A DNA stretch of 64,000 nucleotides from Verrucomicrobiota bacterium (GCA_021325145.1 JAJPHR010000056.1:1-64000); one strand, 5' to 3'. Counted from the first letter of the stretch, positions 1-8,473 are shown. A program made the numbers and translations. The notes: a model not told the origin generated them from the sequence alone.

Positions 1-51
1 GGTTTTGGTTGTAATGGTGGGGTGGGTATTGGTGTTGGTTTTGTTTTTCAT
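1..51 (-). CDS. possible 5' end of a gene leaving the window
   Basis: On the minus strand an ATG at 51 opens a frame that stays open to the window edge (17 codons, Lys/Asn/Thr-rich: MKNKTNTNT...). A weak AAGG lies a few bases upstream. The composition is low-complexity and too little is visible to assign a family, so this may be chance. Confidence 0.2.
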   Translation of the reverse strand, partial: MKNKTNTNTHPTITTKT

Positions 52-1010
52 ATGAACCTTGGTGTAGCGCGATTTCGCTCACCCGCCAATACCCATGCCA
101 TCTACCGGCAACACGGTGGTAGAGCGGGCAGTCCTCTGCACGCCGTCCTCCGAAACGATTCAGGGCGTTCCGAACAGGTATGGTTGATGTTCAATGAGCT
201 ACAAAACAGTTCATGGAAAGCATAGGCAACCTGCGTAACCTCTGACTATGCCGTTCGGCCACCCGCCAACCGGAACGACAGATAGCAGCCTGATGGGCAA
301 AACGATGCGCCTCAGGGAGTGCCCGTGAATCTCCGTCAGGTCTTGGAGTGCGGCGTGCAGCGCCGCTTTCGAACCGCCGATGCCCTTTCGCCCGCCGAAA
401 TGGTGACGGAAACACCTCTTGTTCAGCCTTTATCCTTTAGTTTTCAAAGAACATCCGCGCTCCCAAATGGAGCAAGGCAAAATCGCCAATCCGCCGCGCT
501 CAATGACGCGTTTGGGCCTTTGTCATTGGACATTGGCTCGCCCCGCCGTAGCAGCCCGGGCGTAGGCGGGTCCTTCCGGCGCGGAGCGTCGGCTTCCCTC
601 TTCACTGACGCACAACATTTAGCTCCTGAATCCGTCATGCGCAAGCTGAACTTTTCAATATTTCTGTAATCAGTTCTGGTGACCGGCCTTGGGAAAAGCG
701 TTCCTTCCAAACGGCCCGCGTACGTGGGAGAGATAAAATGGCCATGGGCTTCGGTAAGGTGCGGCAAAAACCATAGCGCCAACGGCGCGGCTTCATACCA
801 GCCTGGGCTGAAGCGAGCAACGCGAGCGCAGGCCCAGGTGAACCGCCCAGAATACATCCAAGCCCTGTGGGGGCGTGATAACCAGGCCACACCACCGAAC
901 ATGCATGAGAATGGGCAAGCCCTGGCACGATCGGCCGCGACCGGCAGAATAATCACCCAAATCCCTTCCCACTTGCCCCAACGAACCGGGCAAGGCACAT
1001 TGCCCGTGCT
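52..1010. other. repeat-rich region without a convincing gene
   Basis: Short open frames occur on both strands, but none has a good start signal, a recognisable domain or a consistent composition. The stretch holds pieces of repeats seen elsewhere in the window: a CATTGGACATTGG fragment near 523-535, a GC-rich palindrome around 541-572 (GTAGCAGCCCGGGCGTAGGC core), and the palindromic block at 775-884. I read it as non-coding accessory DNA. Confidence 0.5.
775..884. repeat. palindromic intergenic repeat (AGCGCCAACGGCGC type)
   Basis: The block has AGCGCCAACGGCGC, then an imperfect GCCTGGGC...GCCCAGG stem and an AGCCCTGTGGGGGCGTGATAA tail. From memory, this layout (a 'gccaacggcgc' start, a 'cagcctggg' hairpin, a 'gccctg..gggcgt' end) recurs in intergenic DNA of planctomycetes and verrucomicrobia. 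The family assignment is inference; the palindromes are visible. Confidence 0.5.
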
Positions 1011-1604
1011 TTGAACGAACGAACAACCGCTGCCGATTTACCCGAGCCGCAGCCTGCAACCAATCCCGCCCGGCTGACCGGGCGAAACGTCGGCAATTGG
1101 CGCACTCAGCTCGAACTCTTGCGCCGCCTTCTGGTCGTGCTGGGCCTTTGCTTGTGGTTTGGCGGGTTCACTTTTTATTCGCTGGTCGTGATTCACACCG
1201 GCCACCGGGTTTTTGACAGCCAGGTGGAGACGGGCTTCCTCACCCAGCAAGTCACGAATTGGCTCAACCTCATCGGCGTCCTTGTCCTTCTGCTCATGCT
1301 CTGGAACGTGCTTGCTTCGTGGCGGTCGCAGCCGCGGAACCTGTGTCGTGGTTTGTTGCTGGCTTGGGTAATCATCGCCGGGATACAAGTGAGTTTATTC
1401 TGTCTTCATCCAATGCTGGATCGTCTCCTTGATGCGGACAGCCGCACAATCCTGCACAAAGCGCCCTTCATCAGCCTGCACCGCTGGTACATGAATCTCT
1501 CAACCGTGCAATGGACCATCACGATTCTCTACATCTGGGGTTCTCTCGTTGCCTGGCGGCAAGCCGATCGGGCAGACGATTCGGGTCAAAGTCGCTTCGC
1601 CTAA
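1011..1604 (+). CDS. small multi-pass membrane protein
   Basis: A 197-residue protein with a polar N-terminus of about 35 residues and then about four hydrophobic segments (roughly 38-63, 85-105, 113-133 and 165-185). The pattern LWFGGFTFYSLVVIHTGHRV in the first helix and the overall layout recall DUF4149/TMEM205-like membrane proteins, but I cannot assign the family with certainty. The start is TTG with no strong ribosome-binding site; the next in-frame ATG would delete the first helix, so TTG is preferred. It stands alone between repeat-rich DNA and an insertion sequence. Function unknown. Confidence 0.6.
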   Translation: MNERTTAADLPEPQPATNPARLTGRNVGNWRTQLELLRRLLVVLGLCLWFGGFTFYSLVVIHTGHRVFDSQVETGFLTQQVTNWLNLIGVLVLLLMLWNVLASWRSQPRNLCRGLLLAWVIIAGIQVSLFCLHPMLDRLLDADSRTILHKAPFISLHRWYMNLSTVQWTITILYIWGSLVAWRQADRADDSGQSRFA

Positions 1605-1837
1605 TGCCGTTGACAATCTGCTTTGCGGGAACGTAGCCTTCTTTTTGTTCGGGTGGCAGCCGGGTTTTAGGAACTCCTGAGCAACTCAAATAGCTGGTTG
1701 ATCATTGTTTCCGTGAACGACCTGTTTTTTCATACCGCTGGCTTCTCAAGGATCCTGACTCCCTGTCGCGGCTGTTTAGACGACCACTCTTGAAACCGCC
1801 GCCTGCCCCCTTGTGCCCGGCCATGCATAGTCAGCGA

Positions 1838-1856
1838 CCACCGGCAAAGCCGGTGG
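1838..1856. repeat. IS end hairpin (transposase 3' side)
   Basis: CCACCGGC-AAA-GCCGGTGG, a perfect 8-bp stem with an AAA loop, about 30 bp beyond the transposase stop. It matches the hairpin style of the opposite end. Confidence 0.7.
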
Positions 1857-1884
1857 CTTGAAAATGTGAACCGCTCAAAGCGGG

Positions 1885-2346
1885 TTAATCTCGGAGCCGC
1901 TCGAAGCGGCCTGGTTCCCCGAACAGTCCCAACTGATCGAGGCGTCGATCTTCCTTATCCTGGTCTTGGATGTACTTGCGCACCAGCGTCTCATTCCGGC
2001 CCACCGTCGACACCCAGTACCCTCTCGCCCAAAAATGCTGCCCCACAAAGTTTCGCCGCTGCCCTTGGTGGGTCCGCGCAATATGGATCGCACTTTTACC
2101 CTTGATGTACCCCATGACCTGCGACACCGAATATTTGGGCGGAATCGAGATGAGCATATGCACATGATCGACCTGCAAATGCCCCTCCTCAATGGCGCAT
2201 TCCTTCTGGCGCGCCAGTTCTCGGAATACGGTGCCCAAGTGCCGCCGCAACTGCCAATACAAGGCCTTGCGGCGGTATTTCGGAATAAACACAACATGAT
2301 ATTTACATTCCCACTTCGTGTGGCTTAAACTTTCAAACACATTCAT
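1885..2346 (-). CDS. tnpA: IS200/IS605 family Y1 transposase TnpA
   Basis: A 153-residue single-domain HUH endonuclease that excises and inserts single-stranded IS DNA. Visible signatures: the N-terminal HTKWECKYHVVFIPKYRR strand region, the metal-binding HVHM (HUH) motif near residue 67, and the catalytic-tyrosine helix near residue 128 (RKYIQDQ). Its length is typical of IS200 TnpA. The start at 2346 (MNVFESL) has an AGGAG ribosome-binding site at a good distance; the longer frame upstream runs into the IS end and is not used. The frame is intact, so the element may still be active. Confidence 0.93.
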   Translation of the reverse strand: MNVFESLSHTKWECKYHVVFIPKYRRKALYWQLRRHLGTVFRELARQKECAIEEGHLQVDHVHMLISIPPKYSVSQVMGYIKGKSAIHIARTHQGQRRNFVGQHFWARGYWVSTVGRNETLVRKYIQDQDKEDRRLDQLGLFGEPGRFERLRD

Positions 2347-2400
2347 TTTTGAGTCTCCTGTTGTTGACCTTGAGCGGTTCACAACGTGGATTCTCAAAAG

Positions 2401-2448
2401 GACTCCCGGAGCTGTCAAACTCCGGGAGTCTCCCCAGCAAAGCTGGGG
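2401..2448. repeat. IS end hairpins (transposase 5' side)
   Basis: Two adjacent hairpins: an 11-bp stem GACTCCCGGAG/CTCCGGGAGTC (2401-2411 with 2420-2430), then CCCCAGC-AAA-GCTGGGG (2432-2448). The second mirrors the AAA-loop hairpin at the other end, and is probably the transposase-recognised subterminal palindrome. Confidence 0.65.
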
Positions 2449-2476
2449 GATTTCCAGAATTATTAAAGCTCATCGT

Positions 2477-3214
2477 GTGGAGTATCAGCAAATCTCGGCC
2501 ATGCGGGATGTTTACCGCCAGGAGATGAACTGTCAGATCATCCATGATTCGTTGCACACGCGGCCAGGTTGGGTCCTTGAATATTTGCTCAGCGCGGACG
2601 GCGCAACGATTGGCTACGGCTCCATCGCCATAAGCGGGCCTTGGAAAGCCAAGCCGACCGTGTGTGAGTTTTTCGTGCTGCCCCACCACCGCTCGAAGCT
2701 GTTCGATTCCTTTTCGGCGCTGCTGGCCGCCAGCGGCGCGAAAATGATTGAGACTCAGAGCAACGCTCCCTTGCTTACAGTAATGCTGCACGCGTTCGCC
2801 CAAAATGTGGAGAGTGAGAGCATTCTCTTCCACGACAAAGTGACCACTTCTCATTCAATCCCCGGTGCTCTTTTTCGCCGTGCTGTGGCCGGTGATGCGG
2901 ATCAAATCCGCCGGGAACAATTGGACCCGGATGCCAAATGGGTGGTGGAAACCGAGGGCAGCGTCGTCGCGGCAGGAGATATCCTTTTTCACTATAACCG
3001 GCCGTACGGTGACATTTACATGAAAGTGGCGGAATCGTTTCGTCAACGCGGTCTGGGTGCCTACTTGGTTCAGGAACTAAAGCGAACCTGTTACGAGATG
3101 GGAAGCGTCCCGGCGGCTCGATGCAATCCAGCCAATGTCGCTTCTCGGAAGACCCTCCTGAAGGCTGGCTTTGTTCCGTGCGGGCATATTCTTCATGGCT
3201 CCCTTCCCACGTAA
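2477..3214 (+). CDS. GNAT-family N-acetyltransferase
   Basis: The C-terminal part shows the GNAT acetyl-CoA signature RQRGLGAYLVQEL, followed by the NPANVASRKTLLKAGF end typical of the fold; the N-terminal half may be a degenerate second GNAT-like domain. The substrate is unknown. The frame is open upstream to 2318, but that part reads through the IS end hairpins, so native coding probably begins near GTG 2477 or ATG 2501. Neither has a clear ribosome-binding site. This suggests the IS landed at or just inside the original 5' end, so the protein may be slightly truncated or re-started. Confidence 0.75.
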   Translation: MEYQQISAMRDVYRQEMNCQIIHDSLHTRPGWVLEYLLSADGATIGYGSIAISGPWKAKPTVCEFFVLPHHRSKLFDSFSALLAASGAKMIETQSNAPLLTVMLHAFAQNVESESILFHDKVTTSHSIPGALFRRAVAGDADQIRREQLDPDAKWVVETEGSVVAAGDILFHYNRPYGDIYMKVAESFRQRGLGAYLVQELKRTCYEMGSVPAARCNPANVASRKTLLKAGFVPCGHILHGSLPT

Positions 3215-3364
3215 GTGAACATGCGTCAGGCCAGGGCCCGCCGGCTTGGACTGTGGCACGTTTCTGAGCCCCCCGCCTCGAATCCTTGGCCGTCGCCCGA
3301 TATGATCCAGCCGCTTCCCTTTGGACCGGTGCAGCACTCATTGCTTCCAGCCCCTCGCTGACCC

Positions 3365-3404
3365 GTTTACACCTTTTTAACAGGATGGGGTGTTCTTTTA
3401 ACTA
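3365..3404 (+). promoter_or_regulatory. candidate KdpE operator of kdp cluster 1
   Basis: Helically phased T-rich direct repeats GTTTACACC (3365), TTTTTAACA (3374) and CTTTTAACT (3396) lie 34-73 bp before the first small ORF of the operon. E. coli KdpE binds a similar direct repeat (TTTATAC/TTTACAC type). The second kdp cluster has comparable repeats upstream. The binding-site role is inferred. Confidence 0.5.
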
Positions 3405-3437
3405 TCGCGGATGAGCCCAGCGGAGGAAGGTTGCAGC

Positions 3438-3521
3438 ATGACGGATTTAATATTCATCCTGGTCATTGTGGCGTTTTTCGCCTTCAGCGGCTTGTACGTG
3501 AAGTTCTGCGACAAGCTTTGA
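3438..3521 (+). CDS. 27-residue membrane microprotein preceding kdpF
   Basis: ATG 3438 to TGA 3521 encodes MTDLIFILVIVAFFAFSGLY followed by VKFCDKL. It is a single hydrophobic helix with a short basic/cysteine tail, preceded by a purine-rich GGAGGA at 3422-3427. From memory, similar peptides (one helix, then a Y-x3-C-[DE] tail) sit just before kdpF in other bacteria and are often left unannotated. It is probably a small accessory membrane subunit or stabiliser of the Kdp complex; that role is inferred from position and size only. Confidence 0.65.
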   Translation: MTDLIFILVIVAFFAFSGLYVKFCDKL

Positions 3522-3537
3522 TCTCGCGGGAGCTTTT

Positions 3538-3621
3538 ATGGAAAACATCATCGTCGGCATAGTTGCCCTGTTGCTCTTCATTTACCTGTTTGTGGCCATG
3601 ATTCGGCCCGAGAAATTTTAA
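3538..3621 (+). CDS. kdpF: KdpF, small subunit of the K+-transporting ATPase
   Basis: A 27-residue single-helix peptide (MENIIVGIVALLLFIYLFVA...), the expected size for KdpF (about 29 residues). KdpF is known to stabilise the KdpFABC complex in the inner membrane. It starts 16 bp after the preceding microprotein and ends 12 bp before kdpA, so it is clearly in the operon. The final RPEKF resembles the C-terminus of other KdpF peptides. Confidence 0.88.
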   Translation: MENIIVGIVALLLFIYLFVAMIRPEKF

Positions 3622-3633
3622 CCAAGGATCACC

Positions 3634-5550
3634 ATGCACTCTTACGATTGGTTTCAACTGGGGCTCTACGTGGCGCTGCTGGCGTTGATCACCAAACCGA
3701 TGGGGCTGTTCCTCGGCCGCGTGCTCGATGCCAACGGCCGCACCTGGTTCGACCCGGTCCTCAAGCCGCTCGAGCGAATCACCTACCGCGTGATGGGTGT
3801 GAAGCCGAACGTCGAACAAGACTGGAAGCAATACACGCTGGCGATGCTCATGTTCAGCCTGGTCAGTTGCGTGTTCACCTACGCGATCCTGCGCCTTCAA
3901 CACTGGCTGCCGCTCAATCCCCAGCATTTCGGGCCCACCACTCCTGACCTGGCGTTCAACACCTCAACGAGCTTCACGACCAATACCAACTGGCAGAGCT
4001 ACACCGGCGAATCGACCATGTCCTACCTCTCGCAAATGGTGGCGCTCGTAATCCATAACTTCGGTTCGGCCGCCACGGGCATTGCCCTCGCGGCCGCACT
4101 GGTGCGCGGCATCGCCCGGCACTCGGCCGCCACGCTCGGCAACTTCTGGGTCGATCTGGTGCGAATCACCTATTACCTGCTGCTGCCAATCTGTTTGGTG
4201 TTCGCTTTGGCCCTGGTATCGCAAGGAATGATTCAGAATTTCAAACCATACACGACCGCCAAATTGCTCGAACCTTTCACCACACAGGTCCAGAAAACCG
4301 ATGACAAGGGCCAGCCGGTCACCACGAACGTTGCCGTCACAGTCCAGGCGCCCAAACTCGACGCGAACGGACAACCCGTCCTGGCCAACGGCGCGCCCGT
4401 CATGCTCGACGTGCCCAAGCTCGACGAAAAAGGCCAGCCCGTCATGACGAACATGCCGGTCATGATCGATCAGAAGATCGACACTCAAACCATCCCGCAG
4501 GGGCCGATGGCTTCGCAGGTCGCCATCAAAATGCTCGGCACCAACGGCGGCGGCTACACCAATGCCAACGCCGCGCATCCCTTCGAAAATCCAACGCCCC
4601 TGTCGAACTTTCTCCAGATTCTTTCCATCTTCGCCATCGGCAGCGGCCTGACTTATTATCTCGGTCGAATGACCAAAAACCAGGCGCACGGCTGGTCGGT
4701 TTGGTCGGCGATGATGATATTGTTCCTGGCCGGAGCCCTGGTTTGCTGGTGGGCGGAAGCCGCCGGAAACCCGATCCACCACCAACTTGGCGTGGCAGCC
4801 GCGGGCGGCAACATGGAAGGCAAGGAAGTGCGCTTCGGCATCTTCAACTCCGCCCTGTTCGCCACCATTACCACCGACGCCTCCTGCGGCGCGGTCAATT
4901 CCATGCACGACTCGTTCACTGCGCTGGGCGGATTCGTGCCTTTGTTCAACATCCAACTCGGCGAAATCATCATCGGCGGCGTTGGCGCGGGCCTTTACGG
5001 CATGCTCGTCTTCGTGGTGCTGGCCGTCTTCATTGCCGGGTTGATGGTTGGCCGCACACCCGAGTATCTCGGCAAAAAGATCGAGTCCTATGATGTCAAA
5101 ATGGCGATGCTCGCGCTGCTCGTGCTGGCGGTGTCCATCCTCGGCTTTGCCGCCTGGGCCTCGGTCAGCAAATGGGGCTTGGACGCCTTGAACAATTCCG
5201 GGCCGCACGGCCTCAGTGAAATCCTTTACGCCTACAGTTCCGCCAACGGCAACAACGGCAGCGCGTTCGCCGGGTTGAGCGCCAACACCCCCTGGCTTAA
5301 CACAACCATCGGCCTCGCGATGTTGATCGGGCGCTTTTTGATGATCGTTCCGATCATGGCCATGGCCGGTTCACTTGGGCGCAAAAAAGTTTCCCAGGCG
5401 AGCGCTGGAACTTTCCCCGTGTCCGGCGGCACGTTCGTGGTGCTATTGCTCGGCACGATTCTGCTGGTGGGAGCACTAAACTTTCTCCCCGCGCTGACCC
5501 TGGGGCCCATTGTCGAACATTTCCAGAACCATCAGGGCACTCTGTACTAA
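3634..5550 (+). CDS. kdpA: KdpA, K+-channel-like subunit of the Kdp ATPase (copy 1)
   Basis: A 638-residue polytopic protein, longer than the usual 555-600. KdpA binds and passes K+ through a four-fold selectivity filter; the four filter regions are visible: NTNWQSYTGES, LGTNGGGYTNAN, DASCGAVNSMHDS and NGNNGSAFAGL. The extra length is an insertion at about residues 215-289, before the second filter. It contains three imperfect repeats of the form [T/L]D-x-x-GQPV-x-[T/A]N-x-PV. The insertion falls in a loop expected to face outside. It is the first large subunit in the operon and starts 12 bp after kdpF. Confidence 0.97.
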   Translation: MHSYDWFQLGLYVALLALITKPMGLFLGRVLDANGRTWFDPVLKPLERITYRVMGVKPNVEQDWKQYTLAMLMFSLVSCVFTYAILRLQHWLPLNPQHFGPTTPDLAFNTSTSFTTNTNWQSYTGESTMSYLSQMVALVIHNFGSAATGIALAAALVRGIARHSAATLGNFWVDLVRITYYLLLPICLVFALALVSQGMIQNFKPYTTAKLLEPFTTQVQKTDDKGQPVTTNVAVTVQAPKLDANGQPVLANGAPVMLDVPKLDEKGQPVMTNMPVMIDQKIDTQTIPQGPMASQVAIKMLGTNGGGYTNANAAHPFENPTPLSNFLQILSIFAIGSGLTYYLGRMTKNQAHGWSVWSAMMILFLAGALVCWWAEAAGNPIHHQLGVAAAGGNMEGKEVRFGIFNSALFATITTDASCGAVNSMHDSFTALGGFVPLFNIQLGEIIIGGVGAGLYGMLVFVVLAVFIAGLMVGRTPEYLGKKIESYDVKMAMLALLVLAVSILGFAAWASVSKWGLDALNNSGPHGLSEILYAYSSANGNNGSAFAGLSANTPWLNTTIGLAMLIGRFLMIVPIMAMAGSLGRKKVSQASAGTFPVSGGTFVVLLLGTILLVGALNFLPALTLGPIVEHFQNHQGTLY

Positions 5551-5576
5551 TCTCATTATGCGCCACGCCACAACAC

Positions 5577-5713
5577 GTAGCGCAGACTTCCAAGTCTGCT
5601 GTATCGCGGGTTTCCAAACCCGCAAGCCGTCCGATGTTTCAGTGCTCCCCAAAATCACAACGCCCTGCCGATTTGGAAATCGGCGATACAGCAGGTTGGG
5701 AAACCTGCGCTAC
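5577..5713. repeat. nested palindromic element between kdpA and kdpB
   Basis: Four hairpins of 18 bp: 5582-5599, 5606-5623, 5667-5684 and 5691-5708. They are set in a larger inverted repeat whose outer (GTAGCGCA/TGCGCTAC) and inner (TGCTGTATCGC/GCGATACAGCA) segments are complementary. The stem cores differ between hairpins, yet each remains self-complementary. It lies inside an operon, in a 180-bp gap where kdpA and kdpB are normally adjacent. It is a REP/BIME-like element; an effect on mRNA processing or relative expression is possible. Confidence 0.85.
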
Positions 5714-5730
5714 CTCATTTAAGGACAGCC

Positions 5731-7773
5731 ATGACTCAAAAATCTCCTTCGCTGTTTGACTGGAAAATTGTTGGGCCGGCGATTGTTGACTCATTCCGAA
5801 AACTCGACCCGCGGCTGATGATCAAGAACCCGGTGATGTTCATCACCATGGTCGGCGCGGCGCTGACAACGCTCGGCATTTTCACCGGAGCCGCAAGCGA
5901 ACGCGGATTTATTCTCCAACTCGCCATCTGGCTTTGGTTCACGGTATTGTTTGCCAACTTCGCCGAAGCCGTCGCCGAAGGCCGCGGGAAGGCGCAAGCC
6001 GAGAGCCTGCGCAAGGCCCGCAAGGACACCATCGCGCGCCGCCTGCGCAACGGCCGCGAGGAACGGGTGCCCGCGCCGGAATTGGAAAAAGGCGACCTTG
6101 TCGTTTGCGAAGCGGGCGATGTCATCCCGGCGGACGGCGATGTGATGGAGGGCATCGCCAGCGTCGATGAAGCGGCCATCACGGGCGAATCCGCCCCGGT
6201 CATCCGCGAAAGCGGCGGTGATCGCAGCGCGGTCACCGGCGGCACGCGCGTGCTCAGCGACCGCATTGTGATTCGCATCACCATTGAAAAAGGCGGCGGC
6301 TTTTTGGATCGCATGATTGCGCTGGTCGAAGGTGCGCAACGCCAAAAGACGCCGAACGAAATTGCGCTCACCATTTTGCTGGCGGCCTTGACCTTCATCT
6401 TTCTGCTGGTGTGCGTGACGTTGAAGCCGTTCGGCATCTACTCGGCAACGGCATTCTCGGTGCCCGTGCTGATTGCGCTGCTCGTTTGCCTGATTCCCAC
6501 GACCATCGGCGGGTTATTGAGCGCCATCGGCATCGCGGGCATGGACCGCGTGCTGCAACGAAACGTCATCGCCATGAGCGGTCGCGCCGTCGAAGCGGCC
6601 GGGGATGTGGATGTGTTGCTGCTCGACAAGACCGGCACCATCACGCTCGGCAACCGCATGGCAACCGCCTTCCTGCCCGCGCCGAGCATCAAGATCGAGC
6701 AATTGGCCGATGCCGCGCAACTCGCCTCCCTGGCGGATGAAACACCCGAAGGCCGTTCGATCGTCGTGCTGGCCAAGGATCAATTCAACCTTCGCGCGCG
6801 CGAGGTCGCGCCAACCCACGCGAATTTCGTGCCGTTCACGGCCCAAACACGCATGAGCGGCGTGGACTTTCCGGCGCTGAACGGCCAACCAGCCCGCTCG
6901 ATCCGCAAAGGCGCGGCCGAGGCCATCAAGAATTATGTGCAACAGGCCGGCGGCAAATTTCCGCAAACCGTCAGCCAGGGCGTCGAGGACATTTCGCGTT
7001 CGGGCGGCACGCCGCTGGTCGTGGCGGATGGCGGTGAAGTCCTTGGCGTCGTGCATTTGAAGGACGTGGTCAAAGGCGGCATCAAGGAACGCTTCGCGCA
7101 TTTGCGCAAGATGGGCATTCGCACCGTGATGATCACCGGCGACAATGCGCTCACCGCCGCCGCCATCGCCGCCGAGGCGGGCGTGGACGATTTCATGGCG
7201 CAGGCGACGCCCGAGCAAAAGCTGCAGCGCATCCGCGAAGAGCAGGCCACCGGGCATCTGGTGGCCATGACCGGCGACGGCACGAATGACGCCCCGGCCC
7301 TGGCGCAAGCCGACGTCGGTGTGGCGATGAACACCGGCACACAAGCCGCGCGCGAAGCCGGCAACATGGTCGATCTCGACAGCAATCCGACGAAGTTGAT
7401 CGACATCGTCGAAATCGGCAAGCAGATGCTCATCACCCGCGGTTCGCTCACTACCTTCAGCATCGCGAACGATGTCGCGAAGTATTTTGCAATCGTGCCC
7501 GCGATGTTGATGGCCACCTTTCCAGCCATCGCGCCGCTGAACATCATGCACCTCCACAGCCCGACCAGCGCGATCCTGAGCGCGGTCATCTTCAACGCGC
7601 TGATCATCATCGCGTTGATTCCGCTGGCCTTGCGCGGCGTGAAATACACGCCCATCGGCGCGCTGGCGACGTTGCAGCGCAATCTTCTGATCTACGGCCT
7701 CGGCGGAGTCATCATTCCGTTCGTCGGCATCAAGATCATCGATATTCTAATCACCTCTCTCAAATTGATTTAA
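5731..7773 (+). CDS. kdpB: KdpB, P-type ATPase subunit of the Kdp system (copy 1)
   Basis: A 680-residue catalytic subunit that hydrolyses ATP to power K+ uptake. Hallmarks in order: the actuator-domain TGES motif (about residue 152), the phosphorylation site DKTGTIT (about 299), the nucleotide-binding region, MITGDN, and the hinge [12 protein letters not shown] (about 514), plus C-terminal helices. The length is normal. The Ser of TGES, whose phosphorylation inhibits the E. coli enzyme, is present. The start at 5731 has AAGGA upstream. Confidence 0.98.
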   Translation: MTQKSPSLFDWKIVGPAIVDSFRKLDPRLMIKNPVMFITMVGAALTTLGIFTGAASERGFILQLAIWLWFTVLFANFAEAVAEGRGKAQAESLRKARKDTIARRLRNGREERVPAPELEKGDLVVCEAGDVIPADGDVMEGIASVDEAAITGESAPVIRESGGDRSAVTGGTRVLSDRIVIRITIEKGGGFLDRMIALVEGAQRQKTPNEIALTILLAALTFIFLLVCVTLKPFGIYSATAFSVPVLIALLVCLIPTTIGGLLSAIGIAGMDRVLQRNVIAMSGRAVEAAGDVDVLLLDKTGTITLGNRMATAFLPAPSIKIEQLADAAQLASLADETPEGRSIVVLAKDQFNLRAREVAPTHANFVPFTAQTRMSGVDFPALNGQPARSIRKGAAEAIKNYVQQAGGKFPQTVSQGVEDISRSGGTPLVVADGGEVLGVVHLKDVVKGGIKERFAHLRKMGIRTVMITGDNALTAAAIAAEAGVDDFMAQATPEQKLQRIREEQATGHLVAMTGDGTNDAPALAQADVGVAMNTGTQAAREAGNMVDLDSNPTKLIDIVEIGKQMLITRGSLTTFSIANDVAKYFAIVPAMLMATFPAIAPLNIMHLHSPTSAILSAVIFNALIIIALIPLALRGVKYTPIGALATLQRNLLIYGLGGVIIPFVGIKIIDILITSLKLI

Positions 7774-7788
7774 CCCTGGCGCTCATTT

Positions 7789-8370
7789 ATGAAAGAACTC
7801 TTTTCCCATATTCGCGGCGCAGTAATGGTCACATTGGCTCTGGCCGTGGTTTGCTGCGGGATTTATCCGCTGGTTGTGTTTGGCATCGCGCAAGTCTGCT
7901 TCCCGGCCAAGGCCAACGGCAGCTTGATCGTCGAGGCAGACGGAACCGTGCGCGGCTCCCGCCTGCTCGGCCAGCCGTTCGCCTCGGACAAATATTTCCA
8001 CTCGCGGCCTTCCGCGGCGGGAACCGGATATGACGCCACGAGTTCCGGCGGCAGCAACCTCGGACCGACCTCAAAGAAATTGGCCGATTCCATTGCCCAA
8101 AATATTGCCGATTACCGGATCCAAAACGGCCTCGCGACCAATGCCCCCGTTCCAGCCGACGCCGTCACCGCTTCGGGCAGCGGATTGGACCCGCACATCA
8201 GCATTCAGAACGCCCTTGTGCAGATGCCACGAGTCGCCAAGGCACGCGGGTTGAGCGAAGAAAAAGTGCGCGCCTTGATTGCGGCCCACACCGATCCGGC
8301 GGATTTGGGTTTCCTGGGGGAACCGCGTGTGAATGTGTTGATGCTGAATCTGGCTTTGGATGGGCATTGA
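7789..8370 (+). CDS. kdpC: KdpC, Kdp ATPase accessory subunit (copy 1)
   Basis: A 193-residue protein with one N-terminal membrane helix (about 8-32) and a soluble extracytoplasmic domain. It shows the conserved KdpC blocks ANGSLI, SRPSAAGTGYD, SGGSNLGPTS, SGSGLDPHIS and GEPRVNVLMLN. KdpC is required for assembly and high-affinity function of KdpFABC. It begins 15 bp after kdpB and completes the transporter part of the operon. Confidence 0.97.
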   Translation: MKELFSHIRGAVMVTLALAVVCCGIYPLVVFGIAQVCFPAKANGSLIVEADGTVRGSRLLGQPFASDKYFHSRPSAAGTGYDATSSGGSNLGPTSKKLADSIAQNIADYRIQNGLATNAPVPADAVTASGSGLDPHISIQNALVQMPRVAKARGLSEEKVRALIAAHTDPADLGFLGEPRVNVLMLNLALDGH

Positions 8371-8473
8371 AATGTCCAATGCCCAATGACCAAAAAATGC
8401 CCAGGCTCCAAATCCCGGTTGATATTTGGGCCTTGGGAATTCACTGGTCATTTGGCATTGGGCATTGGACATT
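8371..8473. repeat. inverted repeat of the AATGTCCAATGCCCAATGACC type
   Basis: The left arm (8371-8391) is complementary to the right arm (8446-8473), which carries a 7-nt insertion; a GC-poor spacer separates them. Related copies are seen at 35464-35576 and, in part, near 523-535. It directly follows the kdpC stop and separates transporter genes from sensor genes. From memory, this family is common in verrucomicrobial intergenic DNA. Confidence 0.8.

Larger units (their letters stand above)
1836..2450 (-). mobile_element. IS200/IS605-type insertion sequence
   Basis: A compact element with one Y1 transposase gene. It is bounded by short hairpins with AAA loops at both ends (1838-1856 and 2432-2448), as expected for IS200-type elements, which are recognised through subterminal imperfect palindromes, not terminal inverted repeats. 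More hairpins lie inside each end (1897-1911 and 2401-2430). There is no TnpB/IscB accessory gene. The exact cleavage sites cannot be fixed without an empty site; the right boundary lies close to the acetyltransferase reading frame. Confidence 0.8.

Noticed and set aside
3964..5208. 414-codon minus-strand frame opposite kdpA
   Set aside because: Shadow of kdpA: no start signal, His/Arg/Glu-rich composition and no recognisable domain; similar long antisense frames face kdpB, infB, rfbA and the ATP synthase genes because of GC-biased third positions.
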